From positions 372,001-436,000 of the forward strand of contig NZ_AP018365.1 in NCBI RefSeq assembly GCF_016756395.1: a stretch of 64,000 bases of DNA, given 5' to 3'. A program made the position numbers and the translations under genes. The notes under the pieces were generated by a model that worked only from the letters and a program-made list of their open reading frames with translations, searched no databases and was not told the origin of the DNA. Origin of the DNA: Streptomyces sp. SN-593. Its GTDB lineage: Bacteria > Actinomycetota > Actinomycetes > Streptomycetales > Streptomycetaceae. Positions 1-6,455 of the stretch are shown here, one piece after another (position 1 is the first letter of the stretch; every line of letters begins with the position of its first letter).

Positions 1-511
1 GGTGCGGCGGGGTGACGAGACCGCCGACCGAGCCGATCAGGGCGAGCCGGCCACCGCCGGCGCTGCGGCGCAGGTAGGGCAGCGACTCCAGGGCGGTGTG
101 CACCGAGCCCATGAACATCGTGTCGACCGCCGCGCGGAACTCGTCCGCGCCGATCGCCTCGACGGGGGCGACCTGGATGATGCCGGCGTTCGCGATCACG
201 ACGTCGAGTCCGCCGTGCGCCTCGGCCGCCGACCGTACGAGGTCCCGTACGGCCTCCCGGTCGGTCACGTCGCACACCTGGGTCCGTACCCGCGCCGTCG
301 GGTGCCGGCCGCTCAGCCGGCCGCCGGCCTCGGCCAGCTCCTCCCGGTCGCGGGCCGCGACGGTCACGTCGCAGCCGAGGTCGACCAGCCGCTCGGCCAG
401 CAGCAGGCCGAGGCCGCGGGAGCCGCCGGTGACCACCGCCGACCGCCCGGCGAGCGCGGACTCCGCACGGTCGCGGTCCTGACGGTTCCGGGGGTTCCGG
501 GCCTGGCTCAT
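1..511 (-). CDS. Short-chain dehydrogenase/reductase, 3' part cut by window edge
   Basis: Partial NAD(P)-dependent SDR oxidoreductase; the start is inside the window and the C-terminus runs off the left edge. The protein begins MSQARNPRN. It carries the cofactor-binding glycine motif TGGSRGLG near residue 30, a CDVTDRE segment that normally contacts the adenine ring, and the NAG motif (VVIANAGI) that closes the Rossmann beta-4 strand. The catalytic Ser/YxxxK region would begin at the very end of the visible part (IGSVGG). The substrate cannot be told. The start is the ATG at 511, and the gene is transcribed away from the regulator at 623-1051, about 110 bases apart. Confidence 0.85.
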   Translation of the reverse strand, partial: MSQARNPRNRQDRDRAESALAGRSAVVTGGSRGLGLLLAERLVDLGCDVTVAARDREELAEAGGRLSGRHPTARVRTQVCDVTDREAVRDLVRSAAEAHGGLDVVIANAGIIQVAPVEAIGADEFRAAVDTMFMGSVHTALESLPYLRRSAGGGRLALIGSVGGLVTPPH

Positions 512-622
512 GGTGTGACCTCTCACGACAGCGGATGCCGGGTACACGGCGGGGAACCTCCGGGTACCCGCATCCGCGCCGGACTACCACGGGACACGGC
601 GCCGGGCCGGTGGGGCCGCCGG

Positions 623-1051
623 TCACCTCGTGTCGGCGCGCGCCTCCGCGTCGGCGTCCACGTCGTCGGTGTCGGCTTCCGCGTCGTGGGTGCCGGCGTC
701 GTGGGTACCCGCGTCGTCGGTGCCCGGGTCGGCAGCGGCGTCGTCCGTGTCGGACTCCAGGGCCAGCACGGCGAGCAGGTCGGCGACCGTCGGGCCGGAG
801 TCGGCCGGGTGCCGGAGCGGCGTGCCCGGCGCGATCTCGTAGCGGTTCGAGCGCCCGCTGCGGGTGTGGGAGAGGTACCCGGCCCCTTCCAGGTCCGCGA
901 TGATCTTCTGCACGGCGCGCTCGGTCAGCAGACAGCGGGCGGCGATGTCCCGCACCCGCACTCCGGGATCACGGGCGATGGTCGCCAGCACCCTGGCGTG
1001 GTTGGTCAGGAAGGTCCAGGTAGGGCGTGAGTCGGCTGGTTCGGACACCAC
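623..1051 (-). CDS. Winged-helix (MarR/ArsR-like) transcriptional regulator
   Basis: Cytoplasmic DNA-binding protein of about 142 residues. A winged helix-turn-helix occupies roughly the first 75 residues: FLTNHARVLATIARDPG, then a recognition helix in LLTERAVQKIIADLE and a wing ending in NRYEIAPG. The remaining 65 residues are a low-complexity acidic tail rich in Asp, Ala, Thr and His with repeated DAGTH units, probably disordered. I chose the GTG at 1051 (or the adjacent GTG at 1048), because the protein is conserved-looking only from SEPADSRPT onward. The frame stays open upstream to 1162, but that would run over the inverted repeat at 1086-1105. The gene is divergent from the STAS gene at 1171. 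The ligand is unknown. Confidence 0.75.
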   Translation of the reverse strand: MVSEPADSRPTWTFLTNHARVLATIARDPGVRVRDIAARCLLTERAVQKIIADLEGAGYLSHTRSGRSNRYEIAPGTPLRHPADSGPTVADLLAVLALESDTDDAAADPGTDDAGTHDAGTHDAEADTDDVDADAEARADTR

Positions 1052-1085
1052 CTCACCATACGACGTCGAATTCACGTCACTCAAG

Positions 1086-1105
1086 ACACGAACTGTGTTT
1101 CGTGT
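1086..1105. promoter_or_regulatory. Inverted repeat, candidate operator
   Basis: ACACGAA and TTCGTGT form a perfect 7-bp inverted repeat with a 6-base spacer in the gap between the divergent regulator (start 1051) and the STAS gene (start 1171). It lies 35 to 55 bases upstream of the regulator start, where an autoregulatory operator is expected. The link to this regulator is inferred from position only. Confidence 0.4.
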
Positions 1106-1110
1106 ATTTA

Positions 1111-1139
1111 TTGACGTACTCGCGGTGGGCGGGCAAGCT
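1111..1139 (+). promoter_or_regulatory. Possible promoter for the STAS gene
   Basis: TTGACG at 1111-1116 is followed after 17 bases by CAAGCT at 1134-1139, a plausible housekeeping-type -35/-10 pair 31 bases before the ATG at 1171. It adjoins the inverted repeat at 1086-1105. Confidence 0.3.
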
Positions 1140-1170
1140 CTTGGGTACAGCGTGCGGTGCAAGAGGAGGT

Positions 1171-1641
1171 ATGTCGTTGACCGTCACCCAGCCCTGGCCG
1201 GCCGCGAGCGGTAGGACGCGTGCGCACGGCGGCGGGACCCCGCCGAGGACCGCCACCTTCCAGGACTACGACTCCGGCCTCGCGGTCCGCACCCTGGAGA
1301 GCGCGGGCCGCACCCGGGCCGCCGTCTCCGGTGAGATCGACCTGGCCACCGCGCCGTTGGCGGGCGACATCCTCACGAGCTGCCTCGCGCTCTCCCCCGC
1401 GGGCCTGGACCTCGACCTCGGCGGTGTCGGGTTCTTCGACTGCGCGGGGCTGAACATGCTGCTGCGGCTGCGGGCCCGGGCGATCGACCTCGGCGTCGAG
1501 GTGACGGTCTCCGCGATGGCGCCCTGTGTCCTCCGCATACTCCGGTTGTCCGGGACCGGCGAGCTGTTCGCCGGGCCGGCCGAGACCGCGGGCCACGACC
1601 CGCGCGTCGTCCGCCCGGCCCGCCCCGCGCACCCCGCATGA
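1171..1641 (+). CDS. STAS-domain anti-sigma-factor antagonist
   Basis: Anti-anti-sigma factor type protein (156 aa), which would bind an anti-sigma kinase and release a sigma factor. After a 30-residue N-terminal extension, the STAS fold spans about residues 40-140: VSGEIDLATAPLAGDIL, then LDLDLGGVGFFDCAGLNMLL, where the position usually phosphorylated in SpoIIAA-type proteins falls at FFDCAGL. The usual DSSG serine is replaced by Asp-Cys-Ala-Gly, so classical Ser phosphorylation is doubtful. The ATG at 1171 has a strong AGAGGAGG site just upstream. Several SpoIIE phosphatases in this window (18433, 20522, 45940) could belong to the same kind of regulatory network, but no partner kinase is adjacent. 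Confidence 0.85.
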   Translation: MSLTVTQPWPAASGRTRAHGGGTPPRTATFQDYDSGLAVRTLESAGRTRAAVSGEIDLATAPLAGDILTSCLALSPAGLDLDLGGVGFFDCAGLNMLLRLRARAIDLGVEVTVSAMAPCVLRILRLSGTGELFAGPAETAGHDPRVVRPARPAHPA

Positions 1642-1736
1642 TCTCCGCCCGTACGGGCACCCGACCGCCACGGGAGGCCCCGTAGGGGCGCGGCCTCCCC
1701 GGTCCCGGGCCGTACGGCGAAGGAGAGCCAGCAGCG

Positions 1737-2240
1737 ATGAACGCCTCCGACCGGCAGCCGCCCCAGGACGCCGGGCGGCACGAGAGCGCGGAGGAGCGCG
1801 CCGACCGCAGGTGGGGTGACCTCCTCCAGGAGCTGCGCGTCGCCCAGACCGGCGTGCAGATCCTCTTCGGCTTCCTGCTCACCGTGGTCTTCCAGCCGCG
1901 CTTCACCTCGCTGTCCGACACCGACCGGCACATCTACGTGGCCACGGTCGTGCTGGGCGCCGCCACCACCGGCGCCCTCGTCGGACCGGTCGCCATGCAC
2001 CGCCTCCTCACCGGGCGGCGGCTGAAACCGGAGACGGTCACGCTCGCCTCGCGGCTGACCCTGCTGGGCCTGTGCCTCCTGCTGTGCACCATGACGTCGT
2101 CGCTCCTGCTGGTGCTGCGCGTCGCGATCCACGACCCGGGCGCCGCGTGGCTGGTCGGCGTGCTCGTCGCCTGGTTCGTCCTGTGCTGGATCGTGCTGCC
2201 GCTGTGGGCCCGGCACCGCAGCGAGGACCCGAAGCACTGA
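1737..2240 (+). CDS. Small four-helix membrane protein (DUF6328-like)
   Basis: Conserved actinobacterial membrane protein of 167 residues with unknown function. A charged cytoplasmic N-terminus (residues 1-36) contains RRWGDLLQELRVAQTGVQ, which matches what I recall of the DUF6328 family. Four hydrophobic segments follow at about residues 38-54, 66-87, 103-130 and 136-157, and a short basic tail ends the protein. The ATG at 1737 is preceded by GAAGGAGAG. It is a single gene facing the Rieske gene, with a hairpin between them. Confidence 0.75.
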   Translation: MNASDRQPPQDAGRHESAEERADRRWGDLLQELRVAQTGVQILFGFLLTVVFQPRFTSLSDTDRHIYVATVVLGAATTGALVGPVAMHRLLTGRRLKPETVTLASRLTLLGLCLLLCTMTSSLLLVLRVAIHDPGAAWLVGVLVAWFVLCWIVLPLWARHRSEDPKH

Positions 2241-2247
2241 CACCACC

Positions 2248-2285
2248 GGCCCGGCCGGGACGCGCCTCACGTCCCCGGCCGGGCC
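2248..2285. terminator. Bidirectional hairpin between convergent genes
   Basis: A 14-base GC arm at 2248-2261 pairs with 2271-2285 (one bulged base, 9-base loop). It lies between the ends of the genes at 2240 and 2329, which converge. There is no T-run, as is usual in streptomycetes. Confidence 0.6.
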
Positions 2286-2328
2286 GCCCACCCGCCTGCC
2301 CCCCGCCTGCCGCCCGCTCACCTGCCGC

Positions 2329-3321
2329 TCACCCGCCGGAGGGTCCTGCCCCCTCGGCGGAGGACGCGGCCTCCTCGTCGGACGGCGCCGCCTCCTCCGC
2401 CGGGGACGCGGCCGCGAGCCTCACCCACACCCGGTCGTCCCGCACGCGCGTCTCGAAGCAGGGCTGCGGGGCCGTGGCCGGGCCCGTGACGTTCCAGCCG
2501 TCCGACAGCCGGAAGGTGCTGCCGTGCCACGGGCAGCGGACGCAGCCGTCGGTGATCTCCCCCTCGGACAGCGGTCCGCCCAGGTGGCTGCACCGGTCGG
2601 CCAGGGCGGACAGGGTGCCGTCGGCGTCGCGCACCACCAGGACCGCGGTCTCGCCGACGAGCCGGCGCACCGGGCGCCCCGCCGGGAAGCCCGCGAGCGG
2701 GCCGACGTCCTGCCAGCCGGGCGGGGTGATCCGGGCCGTGGCCTCGCTGTGGTTGGCTCCGGCCGCCTGGTGGTAGGCCAGGTGGCCGCCCAGCGCGCCG
2801 CTCACCGCCAGGGCGACCAGCCCGGCCGCGGCCTGCTTCCGTCCGCGGTGGCCGGTCAGCCGGGAGGCCAGCGAGACGGTGTAGCAGGAGGTGGCGACCA
2901 CGTTCAGCAGCGCGTGCGCCAGCCCGACGCGGGCCTGCTCGTCCTCCAGCTCGGCCCAGTCCACCAGGCCGGCGGCGGCCGCGGGTGCCGCCCCGGCCAC
3001 CCCGAGGGCCACCAGCACCCCGGCGCTCCGCCGCCCGCCCGGGGTCCAGTCCAGCACCGCGGACGACATCCACGCGCCCATCGGCACCTGCACGAGCAGC
3101 GGGTGCACCGGGTGGCCGAGCCAGCGGCCGTGCAGGAGGTCGCGGAGACCGCCCAGCGGGACCGCGCGCACCCCCTTCCTCAGCACGCCGATCGCGCCGT
3201 CCAGCGCCGTGGTGCGCTCCAGCCGGCTGACGGCGTCGGCGACGCGGCCGGGCCGGGCCCGGTCCGGCGCCCAACGCAGAAGCGGCTGTGCCAGGGTCGT
3301 CGTCGCGCTCAACCGTGTCAT
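2329..3321 (-). CDS. Rieske 2Fe-2S protein with N-terminal DUF2231 membrane domain
   Basis: 330 aa. The N-terminal half (about 60-185) is a DUF2231-like membrane domain: HGRWLGHPVHPLLVQVP followed by three or four hydrophobic helices. The C-terminal half (about 200-310) is a Rieske ferredoxin domain with the cluster ligands C244-S-H246 and C263-P-W-H266. A Glu/Ser/Ala-rich tail follows. It is probably a membrane-anchored electron carrier; the partner is unknown. The start is the ATG at 3321, since the upstream frame is low-complexity. The gene is single and convergent with the one at 1737-2240. The family is common in actinobacteria. Confidence 0.88.
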   Translation of the reverse strand: MTRLSATTTLAQPLLRWAPDRARPGRVADAVSRLERTTALDGAIGVLRKGVRAVPLGGLRDLLHGRWLGHPVHPLLVQVPMGAWMSSAVLDWTPGGRRSAGVLVALGVAGAAPAAAAGLVDWAELEDEQARVGLAHALLNVVATSCYTVSLASRLTGHRGRKQAAAGLVALAVSGALGGHLAYHQAAGANHSEATARITPPGWQDVGPLAGFPAGRPVRRLVGETAVLVVRDADGTLSALADRCSHLGGPLSEGEITDGCVRCPWHGSTFRLSDGWNVTGPATAPQPCFETRVRDDRVWVRLAAASPAEEAAPSDEEAASSAEGAGPSGG

Positions 3322-3611
3322 GCCCCCGAGTGTGCGGTCGGCGCCGCGCTCCCGCCCCTCGTCGGCGGCGCGGCGGGGCGCTCCGGGACGGGACCTGCCA
3401 CCCCGCCGGCCGGCGGGAACCGCGCGCGGGCCCCGGTGTGGCCGCGCGTTGCCGGGGTACGCGGCCCCGCAACGAGGGCCGGGCGGTATCCCGCACGCCG
3501 GGCCGCTGCTGTTCGGGTGATGTCCGGCGCGGCGGAGGAGCGCGCGGGAGACCGGCCCCGGCGCGCTTCGAGAATGCACACAGCGGGCGTCGACGGCGGG
3601 AGGCCGCGGGC

Positions 3612-4292
3612 ATGGTGCGTACGGCGGTGGTCGAGGTGGCCGCCTGGTGGGCGCTGCTCGTCGCGCTCGACGTGGTGCTGATCAGCTCGGTCGGACCGGT
3701 CGAACTGCTGGTGGCCGCGGTGGCCGCGGCCGGCGGCGCCCTGGCCGCCCGCCGGGTCCGGCGGGCGGTCCGGCTCGGCCGCCCGCACGGCCGGGGCGCC
3801 CCGCGCGCGGTGGCCGCGCTGCCCTGGTCGCTCCTGCGCGGGACGGCGGTGCTGGCCCGCGCGGTGCTCCGCGGCGGGCGGCGGCCCGGCGGCGTGCGGC
3901 GCGTCGTGCTGCGCCCCGGCACCGGCGCCGGGTGGGCGGGCCTGCTGCTGGCGGCCTCCGCGGACACGTGCGTGCTCACCGTCGACGAGGACCGCCGGGC
4001 GGGAGCCGGTGCGGGCGCGGACACCGGTACGGACGGCGCGTCCGGCGCCGAATCCGGGACAGGGTCCGGGTCCGATGCGGGGTCCGACGTCGGGGCCGGG
4101 ACAAGGTCCGGGTCCGACGCGGGGTCCGGCGCCGAGTCCGGGACAAGGTCCGGGTCCGACGCCGCGTCCGATGCCGGGTCCGGGTCCGACGCCGTCAGCG
4201 GCCGCCCTGGCACGACGGTGCGGGTGCACACCCTGAGCCGCGGCCCCGGCGCGGTGGAGCGCGCGCTCGGCGGGCCGGGCGGTCGCCGGTGA
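3612..4292 (+). CDS. mnhE: Multisubunit cation/proton antiporter subunit E (MnhE/MrpE-like)
   Basis: First gene of a seven-gene antiporter operon. This small membrane subunit has two or three hydrophobic helices in residues 1-45 and a cytoplasmic domain ending in LLLAASADTCVLTVDED, typical of MrpE/MnhE. The family usually ends soon after this point with an H-x-L element. Here about 60 residues of Gly/Ser/Asp/Ala tandem repeat (bases about 4047-4195) are inserted before a final VRVHTLSRGPGAVERAL that does look like the normal end. The ATG at 3612 has GGGAGG upstream. The 3' end overlaps the next start in a GTGA. Confidence 0.85.
   Translation: MVRTAVVEVAAWWALLVALDVVLISSVGPVELLVAAVAAAGGALAARRVRRAVRLGRPHGRGAPRAVAALPWSLLRGTAVLARAVLRGGRRPGGVRRVVLRPGTGAGWAGLLLAASADTCVLTVDEDRRAGAGAGADTGTDGASGAESGTGSGSDAGSDVGAGTRSGSDAGSGAESGTRSGSDAASDAGSGSDAVSGRPGTTVRVHTLSRGPGAVERALGGPGGRR
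4047..4195 (+). repeat. In-frame tandem repeat, about 42 bases per unit
   Basis: Roughly three to three and a half imperfect copies of a 42-base unit built from GGGACAAGGTCCGGGTCCGA and GCGGGGTCCGGCGCCGA lie inside the subunit E gene. They encode a GSGSDAGS / GTRSGSDA low-complexity insert. All copies stay in frame. Confidence 0.75.
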
Positions 4293-4585
4293 ACGCCTGG
4301 ACGCTCGCGGCGCTGGTGCTGCTCGCCGGTGCGGGTCCCGCCTGCCTGTGGGGCGCCGCGGCCGGTTCGGCGGTGCGGCGGCTGCTCGCCCTGTCGCTGC
4401 TGTCCACCGTGGTGGGCGCGGTGTTCCTCGTGCTTCCCCAGGGGTACGGCCGGTCGTCGTACCAGGACCTGGCGCTGGTGCTGGCGGTGCTGTCGCCGGC
4501 CGGGACGCTCGTCTTCACCCGGTTCGTCGTGGCGGAGAGGAGCGGGGCCGTTGAGCAGGAGAGGAAGCGGCGTTCCGACGGCTGA
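4289..4585 (+). CDS. mnhF: Antiporter subunit F (MnhF/MrpF-like)
   Basis: 98-aa membrane protein with three predicted helices (about residues 4-22, 30-50, 58-80), the pattern of MrpF/MnhF. Sequence cues are VNAWTLAALVLLAGAGPA at the N-terminus and DLALVLAVLSPAGTLVFTRF near the C-terminus. It starts at the GTG at 4289, which overlaps the stop of subunit E (4290-4292), so translation is probably coupled. It is required for assembly of the Mrp/Mbh antiporter module in known systems. Confidence 0.85.
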   Translation: MNAWTLAALVLLAGAGPACLWGAAAGSAVRRLLALSLLSTVVGAVFLVLPQGYGRSSYQDLALVLAVLSPAGTLVFTRFVVAERSGAVEQERKRRSDG

Positions 4586-4642
4586 CCCGCGGGCACCGGA
4601 CGGGGCCCGCCCCCGGTGTGCGGGGCCCGCCGGGGAGAGCGG

Positions 4643-4969
4643 ATGACGGCCGGTCACGTGGTGGCGCTGACCCTGCTGTGGGCGGGCGTGGCCTGCGTAC
4701 TGCTGTCGGCGGCGGCCCTGGTGCGGCTGGACGGGACGGCGGCGCGCCTGCACGCGCTGGCCGCCTCCTCGGGCCTGGGCGTCCCGCTGATCGCCGTCGC
4801 GGTCGCCGTCGACCAGGGGCCCGGGCGCGCGGCGGTCAGGACGCTGTTCATCGGGCTGGTCTTCGCCGCGGGCGGCACCGCCGCCACGATCGCGGTCGGG
4901 AAGGCCGCCTGGGAGTCCGGCGAGGAGAGCGAAGAGGACGAGGAGGAGCAGCGGTGGACACGGCCCTGA
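4643..4969 (+). CDS. mnhG: Antiporter subunit G (MnhG/MrpG-like)
   Basis: 108 aa, three hydrophobic helices, with the family signature RLDGTAARLHALAASSGLGVPL in the first loop/helix (the usual form is DxxxRlHaatkastlG). The acidic C-terminal tail ESGEESEEDEEEQ is longer than usual. The ATG at 4643 is preceded by GGGAGAG. The last 16 bases overlap the start of the next gene. Confidence 0.87.
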   Translation: MTAGHVVALTLLWAGVACVLLSAAALVRLDGTAARLHALAASSGLGVPLIAVAVAVDQGPGRAAVRTLFIGLVFAAGGTAATIAVGKAAWESGEESEEDEEEQRWTRP

Positions 4970-5361
4970 TCGGCGTCGCGCTCGGTTTCGTGGTGGTGGC
5001 CGCCACGCTGGCGGTGCTGTGCCGCGAGCCGGTGCGGCAGGCGGTACTGCTCGGAGTCCTCGGGCTGGCCCTGGCCGTGCTGTTCGCGGTCCTCCAGGCG
5101 CCCGACGTGGCGCTGTCGCAGGTCGCGGTGGGCACCGTACTGACGCCGCTGCTCGTCCTGCTGACGGTCCGCAAGGTCAGACGGCGGTCGGTCCCCCGCG
5201 CCGCGGTCCCCGCGGCCACAGGCGGGTCCGGGAACGGCGGCCCCGGCCCGTCCGGCGGCGGCCCGTCCGGCGGCGGCCTCCCCGATGACGGGCCGTCCGG
5301 CGCCGGGCCTTCGGGCGGCGGGTCCTCCCGCGGCGGGCCGCACGGCGGGAGCGGGTCGTGA
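4954..5361 (+). CDS. MbhD-like antiporter subunit (DUF4040; equivalent of the MrpA C-terminal part)
   Basis: 135 aa. Residues 1-75 contain three hydrophobic helices and the motif LQAPDVALSQVAVGTVLTP, the hallmark of the MbhD/DUF4040 domain, which in bacterial MrpA is the region just after the large ND5-like part. The last 55 residues are a Gly/Ser/Pro low-complexity tail with PSGGG repeats. It starts at the GTG at 4954 inside the previous gene and ends 4 bases after the next start (5358), so the operon is tightly coupled. It is encoded here as a separate polypeptide, as in archaeal membrane-bound hydrogenase operons. Confidence 0.82.
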   Translation: MDTALIGVALGFVVVAATLAVLCREPVRQAVLLGVLGLALAVLFAVLQAPDVALSQVAVGTVLTPLLVLLTVRKVRRRSVPRAAVPAATGGSGNGGPGPSGGGPSGGGLPDDGPSGAGPSGGGSSRGGPHGGSGS

Positions 5362-6104
5362 GCGCGCGGACGCGGCTGCTGCTGTTCGCGGTCTCCGCGC
5401 TGGCCCTCGGGATCTGCTTCGCCCTGTCCTGCCGCGAACTGCCCCGCTTCGGCGGCGCGTCGCACCCCTACGGCGACCGCGCCGTGGCCGCGGCCCTGAG
5501 CCGCCGCACCGCGAACGTGATCTCGTCGGTCAACTTCGACCTGCGCGGCTTCGACACGCTCGGCGAGGAGTCGATCCTGTTCGCCACCGTCATGGGCGCG
5601 ACGCTGCTGCTGCGCCTGGCCCGCGACGAGCGCCAGCACGCCGCCGCGTCCGAGGACGTCCTGCCCACCACACGGCTGCTGGGGACGGTACTGCTCCCGA
5701 TCACCGTGCTGGTCGGTGTCTACGTCGTCGCGCACGGCCAGCTCAGCCCCGGGGGCGGCTTCCAGGGCGGGGTCGTCCTGGCCACCGCGCTCCACCTGGG
5801 CTACGTGGCGGCCGACTACCGGGTGCTGCGGCGGCTGCGGCCGCTGGCCGTGCTGGACGTGGCCGACTCGCTCGCGGCCGCGTCCTTCACGGCGATGGGC
5901 GTCGCCGGCCTCGCGGCGGGCGGCGCGTTCCTGAAGAACGTCCTCCCGCTGGGCACCTTCGACCAGATCACCTCGGGCGGCATGGTGCCGCTGTTCAACG
6001 CCGCCGTCGGCGTCGAGGTGGCGTCCGGGCTCATCGTGCTGGTCGCCCACTTCCTCGACCAGGCCGTCGAGGTCACCGGCACCGGAACACAGGAGGATGT
6101 CTGA
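5358..6104 (+). CDS. mnhB: Antiporter subunit B (MnhB/MrpB-like) with MbhE-like N-terminus
   Basis: 248 aa. Residues 1-90 carry the segment ISSVNFDLRGFDTLGEESILF, which marks the end of MrpA or the separate MbhE subunit. Residues 100-240 are MrpB/MbhF with LGTVLLPITVLVGVYVVAHGQLSPGGGFQGGVV and a later ITSGGMVPLFN. So MbhE and MbhF appear fused. GTG start at 5358 overlapping the preceding stop; the final TGA overlaps the ATG of the next gene at 6104. Confidence 0.87.
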   Translation: MSARTRLLLFAVSALALGICFALSCRELPRFGGASHPYGDRAVAAALSRRTANVISSVNFDLRGFDTLGEESILFATVMGATLLLRLARDERQHAAASEDVLPTTRLLGTVLLPITVLVGVYVVAHGQLSPGGGFQGGVVLATALHLGYVAADYRVLRRLRPLAVLDVADSLAAASFTAMGVAGLAAGGAFLKNVLPLGTFDQITSGGMVPLFNAAVGVEVASGLIVLVAHFLDQAVEVTGTGTQEDV

Positions 6105-6451
6105 TGGGTGTGTGGGCCTACCTGGCCGCGGGCTGGATCCTGCTGGTCGCGCTGTACGGGCTGGTGACCAGCAGGAACCTGATCCACGCGATCGGCTGCC
6201 TGGCCGTGGCGCAGTCCTCGACGTACGTGCTGCTGCTCACCGTCGGCTACCGCGACCACGGCACCGCGCCGGTGTTCTCCGACCTCCGGCCCGGCTCGCG
6301 CCCGGTGGTGGACCCGGTGGTGCAGGCGCTCGCGCTCACCGACATCGTCGTCGGCGCGACCGTCACCGCGCTGCTGCTGGCGCTGACGATCCAGTTGCGC
6401 AAGCGGCACGGCACGGTCGATCCGCAGGCCCTGACCGCGTTGCGGGGCTGA
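6104..6451 (+). CDS. mnhC: Antiporter subunit C (MnhC/MrpC, NuoK-like)
   Basis: 115-aa NuoK-type membrane subunit with three helices. GLVTSRNLIHAIGCLAVAQSSTYVLLLTVG covers helices one and two, and DPVVQALALTDIVVGATVTALLLAL covers helix three with the family DP(l)pQALvLTaIVIg signature. The ATG at 6104 sits in a TGATG overlap with subunit B and is preceded by AGGAGGA. It pairs with subunit D in the proton path in studied Mrp complexes. Confidence 0.88.
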   Translation: MGVWAYLAAGWILLVALYGLVTSRNLIHAIGCLAVAQSSTYVLLLTVGYRDHGTAPVFSDLRPGSRPVVDPVVQALALTDIVVGATVTALLLALTIQLRKRHGTVDPQALTALRG

Positions 6452-6455
6452 CCCG

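Noticed and set aside
3980-4200. CRISPR-like spaced repeats
   Set aside because: The repeats are contiguous, in frame and encode a Gly/Ser/Asp tail; there are no unique spacers.
2318-4753. An 811-codon minus-strand frame
   Set aside because: It overlaps the Rieske gene in another phase and the antiporter genes on the other strand. Composition is Arg/Pro/Gly-rich with no motif.
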